Shown: one piece after another, positions 25,956 to 37,340 of the stretch
How positions within the stretch are numbered: the first letter of the stretch is position 1
Layout: every line of letters starts with the position of its first letter
Assembly (NCBI RefSeq): GCF_024807845.1
Contig: NZ_JANUEQ010000002.1
Location: 558,001 to 622,000, forward strand
DNA from: Klebsiella sp. BIGb0407
Lineage (GTDB): Bacteria > Pseudomonadota > Gammaproteobacteria > Enterobacterales > Enterobacteriaceae
Direction of reading: 5' to 3'
Length of the DNA stretch: 64,000 nucleotides
Program-made: the position numbers and the translations under genes
The notes under the pieces: generated by a model
Seen by the model: only the letters and a program-made list of their open reading frames with translations
What the model was told of the DNA's origin: nothing
Databases searched by the model: none

Positions 25956-28451
25956 CTACTCGGATGTAGCCTGCTTTTTCGCTGCGCGTTTAGCCTTAGT
26001 GGCCGCCGCTATTTTACGGGTTTTATCCGAAGGTGCTTTTGCTTTCTTCGGCTTGCTGCCCGTTTTTTCAGGCTTCACTTTTGCGCTGCCCTTCTCGCTA
26101 TTACCCGCTTTTTCAGATTTTCCTTTTCCGTTTCCTTTCGCAGGACGGAATGCGCTATCGGGCTCAAAGTTCTGACGCTTACCGGCCTGACGGCGTTTTG
26201 AAGATGCACCTGCTGGTTTTTTCTTCGCCCGGTCTTTTTCTGTTTTCCCTTCACCACGAGGTACACGCTGGCTGGAAATCAGAGCAAAGTCGATTTTACG
26301 CTCATCCATATGGACGGCTTCAACGCGCACTTCGACTTTATCGCCAAGGCGATACGTTTTGCCGCCTGATTCGCCAATCAACCGCTGACCGACCTGGTCG
26401 AAACGGTAATAGTCGTTATCAAGCGAAGAGACGTGTACCAGGCCATCGATAAATAAATCGTCGAGACGTACAAAGAAACCAAAGCCTGTGACGCTGGCAA
26501 TAATACCGTTAAATACCTGACCTACCTGGTCTTGCATAAAGTCGCATTTCAGCCAGTCAGAGACTTCCCGGGTGGCTTCGTCAGCCCGGCGTTCAGCCAT
26601 CGAACAATGCTGACCCAGTTGCAGCATCTCTTCCATGCTGTAGTGCCAGCCACCTGACTCGGTGCTATTCCCCTGATGGCCCTGCTCTTTCGCCAGTAAA
26701 TATTTAATGGCGCGATGCAGCAGTAAATCCGGATAGCGACGAATTGGCGAGGTAAAGTGCGCATAGGACTGCAATGCCAGGCCAAAGTGACCGCGGTTTT
26801 CCGGGTCGTAAATCGCCTGTTTCATTGAACGCAGCAGCATAGTTTGCAGCATTTCATGATCCGGGCGATCGGCAATTGAGGTCAGTAACTCCGCGTAGTC
26901 GCGCGGTTCTGGTTTCTGCCCACCCGGCAGTTCCAGCCCCAGCTCAGCCAGTACCGAACGGAACGCGGTAATAGCATCATTGCCAGGCCTGTCGTGATCG
27001 CGGAACAGCGCAGGTTCATTGTTCTTTTCAACAAAACGCGCGGCTGAAATATTGGCGAGGATCATACATTCCTCGATCAGCTTATGCGCATCATTACGTA
27101 CCGTTTGTTCTACACGCTCGATACGACGTTCAGCATTGAAGATAAACTTAGCTTCTTCGCTTTCAAAAGAGATCCCGCCGCGCTGTACGCGCGAGACTTC
27201 CAGCGCTTTATAGAGATGATGCAGTTCTTCAATATGTTTCACCAGCGGCGCATATTGCTCACGCAACTCTTCGTCACCCTGCAATACATGCCAGACCTTG
27301 GTATAGGTCAGACGGGCATGGGAACGCATCACCGCTTCATAGAACTTAGAACCCGTCAGACGGCCGCTCGCTGAAACCGTCATCTCACAAACCATACAGA
27401 GTCTGTCGACTTGCGGGTTCAGGGAACACAGTCCGTTGGACAGCACTTCCGGCAGCATCGGCACCACTTGCGATGGGAAGTAAACCGAGGTTCCGCGGTT
27501 ACGTGCTTCATCATCCAGCGGGGTTGGCGGGCGTACATAGTAGCTAACATCGGCGATAGCAACCCAAAGGCGCCAGCCGCCACCGCGTTTTTTCTCACAG
27601 AATACGGCGTCATCGAAGTCGCGGGCATCTTCGCCATCGATAGTCATCAGCGGTAAATCACGCAAATCGACTCGTCCGATTTTCGCTTCTTCCGGAACCT
27701 CTTCTTTCAGGCCCGCTACCTGTTCTTCGACTTTTGGTGGCCACACATAAGGAATTTCATGGGTACGCAGTGCCATATCCACGGCCATACCGGTTCCCAT
27801 ATTGTCGCCTAATACTTCAACAATTTTACCGATAGCTTTGGTACGACGTGTAGGTCGCTGGGTGAGTTCCACCACCACCACAAAGCCCATACGCGCGCCC
27901 ATGATATTTTCAGGCGGGATCAGGATATCGAAACTCAGGCGACTGTCGTCCGGTACTACAAAACCGACGCCGGCATCGGTAAAGTAACGTCCGACGATTT
28001 GCCCGGTTCTGGTTTCCAGAACTCGGACAATACGGGCTTCACGACGGCCTTTGCGGTCAGCGCCTAAAGGCTGTACCAGAGCAATATCGCCGTGCATACA
28101 CATTTTCATCTGCTCGGAAGAGAGGTAAAGGTCGTCTTTACGTCCTTCCACGCGCAGGAAGCCAAAGCCATCACGGTGGCCGATAACTTTGCCTTTGAGC
28201 AAATCCAGACGCTCTGGCAAGGCGTAGCACTGACGACGAGTAAAGACCAGTTGTCCGTCACGCTCCATAGCGCGCAGACGGCGACGCAGCGCTTCCAGCT
28301 GCTCTTCGTCAGTAATATTTAGTGCTTCTGCCAGCTCTTCTCGGCTGGCGGGTTTTTCACGCTGGGAAAGAAGATCGAGAATAAATTCCCGGCTTGGGAT
28401 CGGATTTTCATATTTTCCGGCTTCTCTTTCCTGAAAAGGATCTTTTGACAT
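25956..28451 (-). CDS. rnr: Exoribonuclease R (RNase R)
   Basis: 831 residues from the ATG at 28451, preceded by GGAGG at 7-nt spacing and aligned with the E. coli start ([12 protein letters not shown]); an upstream extension to 28517 is not needed. Domains in order: N-terminal HTH (about 20-85), cold-shock domains, RNB catalytic domain with the metal-binding Asp cluster [11 protein letters not shown] (near 280), S1 domain (about 645-725), and a Lys-rich tail. It degrades structured RNA 3' to 5', acting in rRNA quality control and trans-translation. The tail is slightly longer than in E. coli (813 residues). Confidence 0.97.
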   Translation of the reverse strand: MSKDPFQEREAGKYENPIPSREFILDLLSQREKPASREELAEALNITDEEQLEALRRRLRAMERDGQLVFTRRQCYALPERLDLLKGKVIGHRDGFGFLRVEGRKDDLYLSSEQMKMCMHGDIALVQPLGADRKGRREARIVRVLETRTGQIVGRYFTDAGVGFVVPDDSRLSFDILIPPENIMGARMGFVVVVELTQRPTRRTKAIGKIVEVLGDNMGTGMAVDMALRTHEIPYVWPPKVEEQVAGLKEEVPEEAKIGRVDLRDLPLMTIDGEDARDFDDAVFCEKKRGGGWRLWVAIADVSYYVRPPTPLDDEARNRGTSVYFPSQVVPMLPEVLSNGLCSLNPQVDRLCMVCEMTVSASGRLTGSKFYEAVMRSHARLTYTKVWHVLQGDEELREQYAPLVKHIEELHHLYKALEVSRVQRGGISFESEEAKFIFNAERRIERVEQTVRNDAHKLIEECMILANISAARFVEKNNEPALFRDHDRPGNDAITAFRSVLAELGLELPGGQKPEPRDYAELLTSIADRPDHEMLQTMLLRSMKQAIYDPENRGHFGLALQSYAHFTSPIRRYPDLLLHRAIKYLLAKEQGHQGNSTESGGWHYSMEEMLQLGQHCSMAERRADEATREVSDWLKCDFMQDQVGQVFNGIIASVTGFGFFVRLDDLFIDGLVHVSSLDNDYYRFDQVGQRLIGESGGKTYRLGDKVEVRVEAVHMDERKIDFALISSQRVPRGEGKTEKDRAKKKPAGASSKRRQAGKRQNFEPDSAFRPAKGNGKGKSEKAGNSEKGSAKVKPEKTGSKPKKAKAPSDKTRKIAAATKAKRAAKKQATSE

Positions 28452-29018
28452 TGCGGTTCCTCCGTTGTCATCTGGATGACTGGTGCGCATCGCGCCAGTT
28501 CCAGCAAAATGGGTCAAGCAATGGGTGTCGGTTAATTTTGGGCCGGGTTACTTTTAGCCGGCAGCGCTAAACCGCTCATCCCCTACATCTGTCCTGTCTC
28601 ACACATTACGCTGAAATCTTAGGACTAAAGTATTGCTGTTGTTCGCTTTAAAGCGAAGTTTTTGGTTTTGAGCCTCAGCATTTTCAATGGTAAGGCTGGA
28701 AATTTGCCCGCACGAGGTATCGGTATCCGATAGCCCTGGTGGCGTGTTGATTAATGATGTCACCCTTGTACTGGGGTGAGCCAAACGTCATGGTCTTTTT
28801 AATCTTAGTCTTACCAGTCATTTTTGCGGTGAGTAACAACGTTTATAAAGCAAATCTGACACATATAACCGGTAAAAAAAGAGATAACCATCAGCTTCTT
28901 AGATGGATAAACGCATGATACAGAATTATCTGTTAGCTATATTGATGATAAACCAGCCGGACGTTACCCGCTAATTTATTTACGGAAGAAGGGGGAAATG
29001 GTGGGGAATACAGTGAAT
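28452..29018. other. purA-rnr intergenic region where nsrR would be expected
   Basis: In E. coli nsrR lies between purA and rnr. Here about 570 bp contain no frame resembling NsrR in either strand. The longest minus-strand frame (28599-28784, 61 codons from a TTG) lacks a ribosome-binding site and shows no similarity to NsrR. The rnr promoter must lie here. The rest is unassigned and becomes AT-rich toward purA. Confidence 0.55.
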
Positions 29019-29039
29019 GGGGTGCGCAAAGCACACCCC
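29019..29039 (-). terminator. Probable hairpin terminator after purA
   Basis: Arms GGGGTGCGC (29019-29027) and GCACACCCC (29031-29039) pair at 8 of 9 positions around an AAA loop, 7 bp beyond the purA stop. No T-run follows, so it may act with Rho or as a stability element. Confidence 0.4.
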
Positions 29040-29046
29040 TTACATG

Positions 29047-30348
<1,302 letters not shown>

Positions 30349-30350
30349 TC

Positions 30351-30367
30351 AAAATCACCGTTTGCTT
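30351..30367 (-). promoter_or_regulatory. Candidate PurR operator upstream of purA
   Basis: The minus-strand sequence AAGCAAACGGTGATTTT (30367-30351) shares the CGCAAACGTTT-like core of the PurR box in its left half. It lies 6 bp before the purA start. E. coli purA is repressed by PurR with hypoxanthine or guanine. The right half-site is poorly conserved. Confidence 0.35.
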
Positions 30368-30447
30368 AAAAATGGATTCTATCACCGGTTTCCATGATGA
30401 TCAGCCACTTTAGTGCACTAATTAGTATTCTTATGAATGATTTTTAG

Positions 30448-30645
30448 TCAACCAGCGCTGCGACTCAACATATAGTAGATAACGACCCCAGCAACCACAA
30501 GACCACCGCCAAAACGACGCAGCATAGATTCAGGTAATTGTGTAAATGCGATGATCATACGCCGCCATGCCTTGGGATAAAGCATCGGCCCCAGTCCTTC
30601 AAGCACCAAAACTAAGGCCAGTGCCAGCCAAATTGTCGAATTCAT
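30448..30645 (-). CDS. yjeT: YjeT, DUF2065 small inner-membrane protein
   Basis: The 65-residue protein is nearly identical to E. coli YjeT: MNSTIWLALALVLVLEGLGPMLYPKAWRRM, then RRFGGGLVVAGVVIYYML. Two membrane spans are separated by a basic loop. Its function is unknown, but it is conserved between hflC and purA. Here the toxin-immunity insertion separates it from hflC. It ends about 100 bp before purA on the same strand. Confidence 0.93.
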   Translation of the reverse strand: MNSTIWLALALVLVLEGLGPMLYPKAWRRMIIAFTQLPESMLRRFGGGLVVAGVVIYYMLSRSAG

Positions 30646-30816
30646 ATGAGGTTATTCCTGCATCAAGAAGGAGACAGAGTTATTCCGGCGCTGATAGTAC
30701 CCTTTCCAGCCTTAATCACGACATTTTTATCGTTTTCAATTATTACAGGTATGTCCATCTGAGAATGAAACTAACCAGTCTGAGCCTGGCGGAGTGCTAG
30801 ACTCAGACTGAGGGGC

Positions 30817-30850
30817 GATGAGGATGGGGTGGGCACCCTCGCTCCTCACC
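30817..30850 (-). terminator. Stem-loop downstream of the immunity gene
   Basis: Arms 30817-30824 and 30843-30850 pair at 7 of 8 positions. An inner GGGT/ACCC helix (30827-30830 with 30835-30838) adds to the structure. It lies 40 bp past the immunity stop. There is no T-run, so it is at best a weak or Rho-assisted terminator. Confidence 0.35.
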
Positions 30851-30890
30851 ATAAACAGTCGACAGATAATATTTATCAAGAAACTATGTA

Positions 30891-31271
30891 TCAACTATCA
30901 ACTTTTGTACCGAATCGAAATATTTCTGTTGGGAATAGTGGTTGTATAATTATTTCATTATTAAATATGAATAATTTTGGTGATAATGCCGTGACATCAT
31001 AAATATTTTCAGCAATAAGATTCAAATTACTTCTAAAAATAGGAATACTTGAATCATCAGTAAAAACGAAAACCATATTGTTTATTATTTCTTTCTTACT
31101 GAATACATCATCAAAAACATCGTAATCCGTGAAACAAATTTTACTCCATTCAATACTTCCTGAATGAAAAGGATATTCTTTTAATATATCCATAGCTTGT
31201 CTTTCACGCAGCCCTTCGACTAAAGAAAAATCTGCATCCAATGCATTTTTACATTCATCAAATAAAGTCAT
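30891..31271 (-). CDS. CdiI-like immunity protein for the adjacent polymorphic toxin
   Basis: The 126-residue cytosolic protein begins MTLFDECKNALDADFSLVEG and ends with ENIYDVTALSPKLFIFNNEIIIQPLFPTEIFR. From memory this agrees with a widespread family annotated as CDI toxin immunity protein. Its start is 5 bp after the toxin stop, so the two are translationally linked and the toxin is made first. It is acidic overall, fitting a partner that neutralises a basic nuclease-like toxin domain. It is clearly more AT-rich than the surrounding core genes. Immunity function is inferred from family and position. Confidence 0.75.
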   Translation of the reverse strand: MTLFDECKNALDADFSLVEGLRERQAMDILKEYPFHSGSIEWSKICFTDYDVFDDVFSKKEIINNMVFVFTDDSSIPIFRSNLNLIAENIYDVTALSPKLFIFNNEIIIQPLFPTEIFRFGTKVDS

Positions 31272-31276
31272 TGTCG

Positions 31277-33280
31277 TTACCTATTTAACTGTTTGATTAT
31301 TTTTTCAAAAGAATCTTCATTACCATCAAAAGGTATGACTCGCTTAACTGCTTTACCAGGCCCCTTTCCTTGAGAGTAATCCCATATATTAATATGAGTA
31401 CCTTGGTTTGGATCATAATCAACGCGCCAGCCAATTTTACCATCGCTAGATTGTCGTCCGATAACTTTCCCATTCCCTACACTCACTTCTAATCTACCAA
31501 TAACAGGTTTAGAATCAGCCCCCAAGTTACCCACTGTTTCTAACGCTTTATTTCGGGCACTTTCCCAATTTTTTTCAGGTTTAAGCGTTATTTCAATCTT
31601 ACTTCTTGATTGAACATAAGCCAAATCATCCATATTCGGCCCAAGCGGGATCGGGGTTATTGTAGTCTTTATCCCGGTATCCGTCACACCCGCCGTATTC
31701 CCGGTATGGGTGACTCCCGAGACTGGAATCTGACTATTACCGGTATGCCCTGGCGCCTGGGGAGCTAACGGCAGATTACCACCGGTATTGCGCAGAGTCG
31801 TATCCGCTGGCTGAGAGTTCCCAGTATGTGCTGGCGCATACTTATCTTGCAGTGAACTCAGATAGCGACCGGTTATGACATGATCCCCGGCAACGCTCAG
31901 GGCAGTAATATGGTTCAGTTCGTCGGCAGTAGCTCTGTCTGCGACATCCTTAAGCGTCATCGCCGTAACACCCGTGATGCTCGCTTTGATACCGATATCC
32001 AGCAACTGTTCAGCAACTTTCGTCTGTTGTGGAGTGGCTAGCATCAATTTTTCCACCAGCCCCTTACCAAGGAAAGGGTTCTCCAGTGGCGGCATTGTCA
32101 TAAACTGGGCGTTTTTCAGTGTCTGCTGGCTGGCAAGCTTGGCGGCTTCAGAAGTATCAGGAACCACTTTAGGTGCCATATACCCCGCCATACGATCGGG
32201 AGTACCGACGGGTGGCAGAGCGATATCAGTTCCCGTTTTGGCTACTGATTCAGCCTTACTGGCGGCTTTAACAACGGCCTTCTCTGTGGCGGCTACGCCG
32301 CTTTTTAACAGCCCGGCACCCCCCATTACCAGCCCGCCGATATCCGTTGCGAGTTTACCGCCCTCAACGCCAGCATTAAACGAGCCGCTGATGCTGCCTT
32401 TTTGATACTCCGCTTCCATGCGATCGATACTGTCTGTCCAGGACTGTTTGACTGCAGAGTCCAGGTTATCCAGTATATTTCCATTTTGAACCAAGGCCTT
32501 AAGCGCGCTATAAGCTTCAGTCGGATTACTGGCTGTTTTTACAATACCGTCGACCGTTTCATACAGCCCGGCCGGAACACTGGCAACCATTCCCGCCGCA
32601 AAGCTGGTTCCCTGAGTCAGGCCGGTGATTGCCCACTGCGCCTCTTTGCCAATTTCGCACAGGGCGGTCTGACATTCAGCCAGCTCTTTACTTTTCTGAA
32701 CCCGTTGTTCATTGCTCAGGAAGTCATGGTTGACAAGAGTGGATAAGAGAGAATTATCACTCTGTTGGGCTGGGGGATGGGTAGCTGGCTTTGCTGCTAG
32801 TTCTGGTGCTTTAGCAGCGGGCGCGGATGCCGGGGTTTGAGCTGCGGGCTTTGCCGCTGGGGCAGAGCTGTTAGCAGCAGGCTTTGCTGCCTGAGCCTTG
32901 GCAGCAGCCTCAGACAACTGTCGCTCCAGCTCAAGCTGACGATTGAACTTCATGATAGACTCACGCCGTTGCTTCAAAAAGAGCCCCCTGGTTGGGAGGG
33001 GTAATGGAGTAGCGGGTTCGTTTTGGACTGCCTTTGGAGCAGTAGGTGGCTGTGCCACCACTCTGGCTATAACCTGTTGCTCTTGAGCCTGATTCGCTCT
33101 CATAAAAGCCATCGCACTATTTTGTGCAGAGGCGATGTGTTGATTGATATTAGCAGTAGGTACGGCATTCACATGATGCAACACACAATGCCCAGGTTGT
33201 GAGCTATTAAAATTAGGCTGGCAAGTTAAACCCATATTATTGCCCATAGGCGTGAAACTGCCTGGAAATCCATTATTCAT
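31277..33280 (-). CDS. Polymorphic toxin with CdiA-like pretoxin segment and C-terminal toxin domain
   Basis: 667 residues with no signal peptide and no TPS or FHA-repeat region. Layout: an unrecognised N-terminus (1-100), a charged probable coiled coil (103-130), an Ala/Pro/Lys linker (131-172), a helical region with Ala/Gly-rich hydrophobic stretches (200-345), and a segment at 421-481 ([42 protein letters not shown]) that resembles the CdiA pretoxin region. A linker with four HTGN/NTGG-type repeats (485-530) leads to the toxin domain (about 550-667: [19 protein letters not shown], then [14 protein letters not shown]). The Asp/His-rich end looks like a nuclease, but the activity is not proven. 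The delivery route is unknown; lack of a signal peptide fits T6SS cargo. Confidence 0.75.
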   Translation of the reverse strand: MNNGFPGSFTPMGNNMGLTCQPNFNSSQPGHCVLHHVNAVPTANINQHIASAQNSAMAFMRANQAQEQQVIARVVAQPPTAPKAVQNEPATPLPLPTRGLFLKQRRESIMKFNRQLELERQLSEAAAKAQAAKPAANSSAPAAKPAAQTPASAPAAKAPELAAKPATHPPAQQSDNSLLSTLVNHDFLSNEQRVQKSKELAECQTALCEIGKEAQWAITGLTQGTSFAAGMVASVPAGLYETVDGIVKTASNPTEAYSALKALVQNGNILDNLDSAVKQSWTDSIDRMEAEYQKGSISGSFNAGVEGGKLATDIGGLVMGGAGLLKSGVAATEKAVVKAASKAESVAKTGTDIALPPVGTPDRMAGYMAPKVVPDTSEAAKLASQQTLKNAQFMTMPPLENPFLGKGLVEKLMLATPQQTKVAEQLLDIGIKASITGVTAMTLKDVADRATADELNHITALSVAGDHVITGRYLSSLQDKYAPAHTGNSQPADTTLRNTGGNLPLAPQAPGHTGNSQIPVSGVTHTGNTAGVTDTGIKTTITPIPLGPNMDDLAYVQSRSKIEITLKPEKNWESARNKALETVGNLGADSKPVIGRLEVSVGNGKVIGRQSSDGKIGWRVDYDPNQGTHINIWDYSQGKGPGKAVKRVIPFDGNEDSFEKIIKQLNR

Positions 33281-33608
33281 ATTTTATCCCTAAATAGCTG
33301 AGTCCAATTCCGCTATATATCTTCCAGACTATATTTTATTTAAACCCTCGGTGAGTTTAATTCCCGCCTGAGTTCCCGTCAGGTAATAACAAGATGTTCA
33401 CACAGGATTATTTTATTTATATTAATAATTATTTATTATTCTTTTCGCTTTTAAAACTTATTAATCATCGGACTTCTGATGAGAACCAAATACATTTAAA
33501 CTGGGACAAACCCCATTATTCATAACACGCATCATAATAAATACTTTATCATTTCACTAATCTGAATTATTTAAAACAATATACTTCACCTGCTTTCCGA
33601 CAGGCAAA
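33281..33608. other. AT-rich spacer upstream of the polymorphic toxin gene
   Basis: About 330 bp of strongly AT-rich DNA separates the hflC terminator from the toxin start. Candidate -10 elements are too many to choose among. No gene, repeat or mobile-element end was recognised. The composition supports horizontal arrival of the toxin module. Confidence 0.5.
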
Positions 33609-33636
33609 AAAAAGAGCCGGTTTCCCGGCTCTTTTT
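33609..33636 (-). terminator. Rho-independent terminator of the hfl superoperon
   Basis: Perfect 12-bp arms (33609-33620 and 33625-33636) enclose a 4-nt loop. The core is GAGCCGG and the minus strand continues with a T-run. It lies 13 bp beyond hflC and isolates the toxin insertion from the superoperon. Confidence 0.85.
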
Positions 33637-33649
33637 ATTCTGTTGCGAA

Positions 33650-34657
33650 TTACTGACCGCTGGTTTTTTCCGGCGATTTCATATGACGGAAGAAATCGTC
33701 ATCCGGGCTCATAACCATCACGTCTTGATTCGACTTGAAGCTATTTTCGTAGGCACGCAGACTACGCACCAGAGAATAGAAGTCCGGATCCTGACTGAAG
33801 GTTTCAGCAAACAGCTTAGCCACTTCAGCATCACCTTCACCGCGAGTGATACGACCTTCACGCTCGGCTTCTGCAAGAGTACGCGTCACTTCATAGTCAG
33901 CCGTTGCGCGCAGCTTCTCAGCCTCTTCCTGACCTTGTGAACGGTGACGACGTGCAACCGCTTCACGCTCAGCGCGCATACGGTTGTAGATAGCCTCGGA
34001 CACTTCAGCTGGCAGGTTGATCTGCTTGATACGGACATCGACAACTTCGATACCCAGTGCAGCCATACTATTCGGGTTAACTACCGGAATTTTACCGTTA
34101 GTTTCTTTCATCACACGAGCAGCTGCAGAGGCAATCGCGTCATCAGCACCTGGTGTCGCGACTTCGTCATCAGTACCTGCTGAACCTGAGTTCAGGGCAT
34201 CACGAACGTCCAGAGTCAGACGGCCACGAGAATCAGTAACGATGTCTTTAACATCCAGACGACCAATTTCAGAACGCAGACGGTCACTGAACTTACGTTT
34301 CAGCAACACTTCAGCCTGAGAAACGTCACCGCCACCGGTAGCAAGGTAGTAACGACTAAAGTCACTGATACGCCATTTGATGTAGGAGTCAACGATCAGG
34401 TCTTTTTTCTCTTTGGTTACAAAGCGATCGGCCTGGTTGTCCATAGTCTGGATACGCGCATCAAGCGTTTTAACTGACTCGATGAATGGGACTTTAAAGT
34501 GCAGGCCCGGCTCGAATACCAGAGGTTTGTTTTCGTCATCACGGACCACTTTACCAAAACGTAAAGTAATACCGCGCTCGCCTTCATGTACCACGAATAC
34601 CGAAGTAAAGAGTACGAACAGCACGAGGATAATCAGTGCAATTATAGACTTACGCAT
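33650..34657 (-). CDS. hflC: FtsH protease modulator HflC
   Basis: The 335-residue protein has one N-terminal membrane anchor (IIALIILVLFVLFTSVFVV, residues 4-22) and a periplasmic SPFH/prohibitin domain (about 20-260), starting FVVHEGERGITLRFGKV. A long helical region (EREAVARRHRSQGQEEAEKLRA) follows. With HflK it forms the large membrane cage around FtsH and limits degradation of membrane proteins. The hflK stop is 2 bp upstream of its start, so the two are coupled. It ends the nnr-to-hflC superoperon at a strong terminator. Confidence 0.97.
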   Translation of the reverse strand: MRKSIIALIILVLFVLFTSVFVVHEGERGITLRFGKVVRDDENKPLVFEPGLHFKVPFIESVKTLDARIQTMDNQADRFVTKEKKDLIVDSYIKWRISDFSRYYLATGGGDVSQAEVLLKRKFSDRLRSEIGRLDVKDIVTDSRGRLTLDVRDALNSGSAGTDDEVATPGADDAIASAAARVMKETNGKIPVVNPNSMAALGIEVVDVRIKQINLPAEVSEAIYNRMRAEREAVARRHRSQGQEEAEKLRATADYEVTRTLAEAEREGRITRGEGDAEVAKLFAETFSQDPDFYSLVRSLRAYENSFKSNQDVMVMSPDDDFFRHMKSPEKTSGQ

Positions 34658-34659
34658 TG

Positions 34660-35907
34660 TTATTCACTCCCTGCGCGCTGTGCATTGGCGCGACGCTGAT
34701 CCATGATATCGCCGCTCCGGGTTTGCGAAGTCGTGCTGGCACGAGTGCTGGTGCTTGATGTGGATGCTGGCGGCAGACGTAAAAGACTTTCTGTCGCACT
34801 GCTACCGGTATTCTCAGCAGGTGCCTGAGCGCCCCCTTTCAACATTTGGTCAAGCGGCAGAACCATCAGGCTATTGCCTTTATCGTTAACCAGCACTTTA
34901 CGCGTGTTGCTAAGGACTTTTTCCATGGCTTCGATATACAGACGCTCACGGGTAATCGCCGGAGCTGCTTTATATTCTGGTAACAGTTTCGCAAATCGAG
35001 CAACTTCACCCTGAGCTTCGAGAACTGTCTGCGTTTTATAAGCACGCGCTTCTTCCAGAATACGTTGAGCTCTACCGTTAGCACGTGGCTGAACTTCGTT
35101 GGTATAAGCTTCTGCTTCACGGATGTACTGTTGCTCATTTTCACGAGCAGCGATCGCGTCATCAAATGAAGATTTTACTTCTTCAGGCGGACGAGCAGTC
35201 TGGAAGTTGACGTCAAGTAAGGTAATACCCATGTTATAAGGACGCACGGTCTCTTCAAGTTCACGCTGGGTATCGTTACGAATGATCGTACGTCCCTCAG
35301 TCAGGATCTTGTCCATGGTGTATTTACCGATAACGCCACGTAATGCGCTATCCGTTGCCTGACGCAAGCTATCATCTGCACTGGTCACGCTATACAGATA
35401 ATGCTCAGGATCGGTGATGCGATACTGTACGTTCATTTCGACACGGACCACGTTTTCATCAGATGTCAGCATGACACCAGACGCCGCCAGTTCACGTACC
35501 GCTTCAACGTTGACAGGTCTTACGCTATCAATAAAGGTCGGTTTCCAGTTCAAACCAGGCTCAACCAAATGGCTGAACTTACCGAAGCGGGTCACAACAC
35601 CACGTTCGGCTTCTTTGATAGTATAAAAACCGGTTGCAGCCCACAGGATAACGATAGCAGCAACAGCTATCCCGAGAAGACGTCCACTCACCGGCTTATT
35701 AGGTTCTGATGAGCCGCCGCCGGTTCCACCGCTTTTCCCACCTTTACCAAATCCGTTGAGCTTACTACTCAGTTTGCGGAAGATATCATCCAAATCAGGT
35801 GGTCCTTTATCACGACCTCCTTTGTTTCCCCCAGAGTCGCCGCCAGGCTTGCTGCTTCCCCACGGGTCGCGGTCCTGTCCGTTATTACCGGGCTGATTCC
35901 ACGCCAT
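34660..35907 (-). CDS. hflK: FtsH protease modulator HflK
   Basis: The 415-residue protein has a Gly/Asp/Lys-rich cytoplasmic N-terminus (1-75) with GGDSGGNKGG and GKGGKSGGTGGG stretches. One membrane span follows (about 76-95), then a periplasmic SPFH domain starting at TIKEAERGVVTRFGKF, and a helical, low-complexity Ser/Thr-rich C-terminus. It forms alternating pairs with HflC in the FtsH-HflKC complex. Gene order hflX-hflK-hflC is as in E. coli. Confidence 0.97.
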   Translation of the reverse strand: MAWNQPGNNGQDRDPWGSSKPGGDSGGNKGGRDKGPPDLDDIFRKLSSKLNGFGKGGKSGGTGGGSSEPNKPVSGRLLGIAVAAIVILWAATGFYTIKEAERGVVTRFGKFSHLVEPGLNWKPTFIDSVRPVNVEAVRELAASGVMLTSDENVVRVEMNVQYRITDPEHYLYSVTSADDSLRQATDSALRGVIGKYTMDKILTEGRTIIRNDTQRELEETVRPYNMGITLLDVNFQTARPPEEVKSSFDDAIAARENEQQYIREAEAYTNEVQPRANGRAQRILEEARAYKTQTVLEAQGEVARFAKLLPEYKAAPAITRERLYIEAMEKVLSNTRKVLVNDKGNSLMVLPLDQMLKGGAQAPAENTGSSATESLLRLPPASTSSTSTRASTTSQTRSGDIMDQRRANAQRAGSE

Positions 35908-35961
35908 GTTTATGCTCCATAATTGTTGTGCGGTGATATCCCCTCAATGGGGAAATAGTCT

Positions 35962-37266
35962 TCAGGATAAGGGTGACCCGACGGCATTGACGATATAGTC
36001 GACTAATGTCGGTTCTTGTTTACAGAGACGATTCCAGTCCACGATAGGCAAACGAATTTCCAGCCCAACGGAACCATCCTCTTCTGTCCACTCTTTTTCT
36101 ATTGCCTGAAGCTGATATAAACGACTCCGAAGTCGCCCGGCCTTAGGAGGTAAACGCAACTCATGCTGCGCAATTTCACCAGACAGACGTTCTGTCAAAG
36201 CCTGAAAAAGCAGTGGGACACCAACCCCGGTCTGAGCTGAAAGCCAGACCCGAATAGGCAAATTCTCATCATTACGATCGATGCGCGGCACAAAATCTTC
36301 CAGTGCATCAATTTTATTCATGACCAACAGCGTTGGGATCTCATTCGCTTCAATTTCTTCCAGTACGGTATCCACTGCTGCAATGTTTTCCTGAAGCCGA
36401 AAATCGGCCGCATCGATCACGTGTAACAACAACGTTGCCTGACGTGTCTCCTGCAAGGTGGCCTTAAACGCTGCTACCAAATCATGCGGTAGGTGACGAA
36501 TAAAACCGACAGTATCTGCCAGCACGGTTTCACCTACATCTGCAACGTCAATTCGACGCAGCGTAGGGTCAAGAGTGGCAAATAACTTATCCGCAGCATA
36601 CACATCAGCCGCGGTAATTCGGTTAAAGAGGGTAGATTTACCGGCATTGGTATAACCTACCAGAGAGACTGTTGGCACATCAGCTTTTGCGCGGGAACGC
36701 CTTCCCTGCTCGCGTTGTTTTTCAACTCGTTCTAAGCGCGAGAGAATCAGCGTAATACGGTTACGCAGTAATCGACGGTCGGTCTCAAGCTGGGTTTCAC
36801 CCGGGCCACGCAGACCAATTCCGCCTTTCTGGCGCTCAAGGTGAGTCCAGCCTCGCACTAAACGCGTTGCCAGATGGCGTAACTGAGCCAGTTCAACCTG
36901 CAATTTCCCTTCATGGGTGCGTGCACGCTGAGCAAAAATATCTAAAATTAATCCTGTACGATCGATGACCCGGCATTCACAGAGTGCTTCAAGGTTACGC
37001 TCCTGAGCAGGAGACAACGCATGATCAAATAGCACCACTGATGCTCCGGTGGCTTTAACTGCTTCAGCAATCTCAATTGCCTTACCTTCACCAACAAAAT
37101 ACTTTGGGTGTGGAGCTTTGCGGCTACCAGTCACAACTTGAAGAGCTTCAACGCCGGCAGAAGAGACCAGGGATTCAAACTCAACCAGGTCTTCCATGTC
37201 TTTGTCTTGCGTAAAATAGATGTGTACCAGTACCGCCTGTTCACCAGCATCGTAACGGTCAAACAA
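35962..37266 (-). CDS. hflX: Ribosome-splitting GTPase HflX
   Basis: The 434-residue GTPase (E. coli 426) has the HflX N-terminal domain (about 1-120, [14 protein letters not shown]), a coiled linker ([18 protein letters not shown]), and a G domain. G1 GYTNAGKS is at 204-211, G3 [17 protein letters not shown], and G4 NKID. It binds the ribosomal E site and splits stalled 70S ribosomes after heat shock. It starts [20 protein letters not shown] exactly as in E. coli, 74 bp after hfq. Confidence 0.97.
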   Translation of the reverse strand: MFDRYDAGEQAVLVHIYFTQDKDMEDLVEFESLVSSAGVEALQVVTGSRKAPHPKYFVGEGKAIEIAEAVKATGASVVLFDHALSPAQERNLEALCECRVIDRTGLILDIFAQRARTHEGKLQVELAQLRHLATRLVRGWTHLERQKGGIGLRGPGETQLETDRRLLRNRITLILSRLERVEKQREQGRRSRAKADVPTVSLVGYTNAGKSTLFNRITAADVYAADKLFATLDPTLRRIDVADVGETVLADTVGFIRHLPHDLVAAFKATLQETRQATLLLHVIDAADFRLQENIAAVDTVLEEIEANEIPTLLVMNKIDALEDFVPRIDRNDENLPIRVWLSAQTGVGVPLLFQALTERLSGEIAQHELRLPPKAGRLRSRLYQLQAIEKEWTEEDGSVGLEIRLPIVDWNRLCKQEPTLVDYIVNAVGSPLS

Positions 37267-37340
37267 ACGTATAACCTCTCAAAAATAGCAGTGGGGAACG
37301 CAGCAAAACTGGTTCCCCGGTCTGGAAACAACACGCAATG

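Noticed and set aside
26033-28322. Several plus-strand frames of 60-140 codons across rnr
   Set aside because: All lie inside RNase R, which is full length and closely matches its family; no start signals of their own.
28451-28518. Extended RNase R start at 28517 giving 22 extra residues
   Set aside because: The ATG at 28451 has an ideal GGAGG and matches the E. coli N-terminus.
28599-28784. 61-codon minus-strand frame in the purA-rnr gap as an NsrR remnant
   Set aside because: It begins at a TTG with no ribosome-binding site and shows none of the NsrR HTH or its three-Cys cluster.
31277-33280. Reading the toxin as a full CdiA or a PAAR/VgrG-type effector
   Set aside because: No TPS or filament repeats and no PAAR or VgrG motif were seen; only the pretoxin-like segment and the C-terminal tip fit the CDI families.
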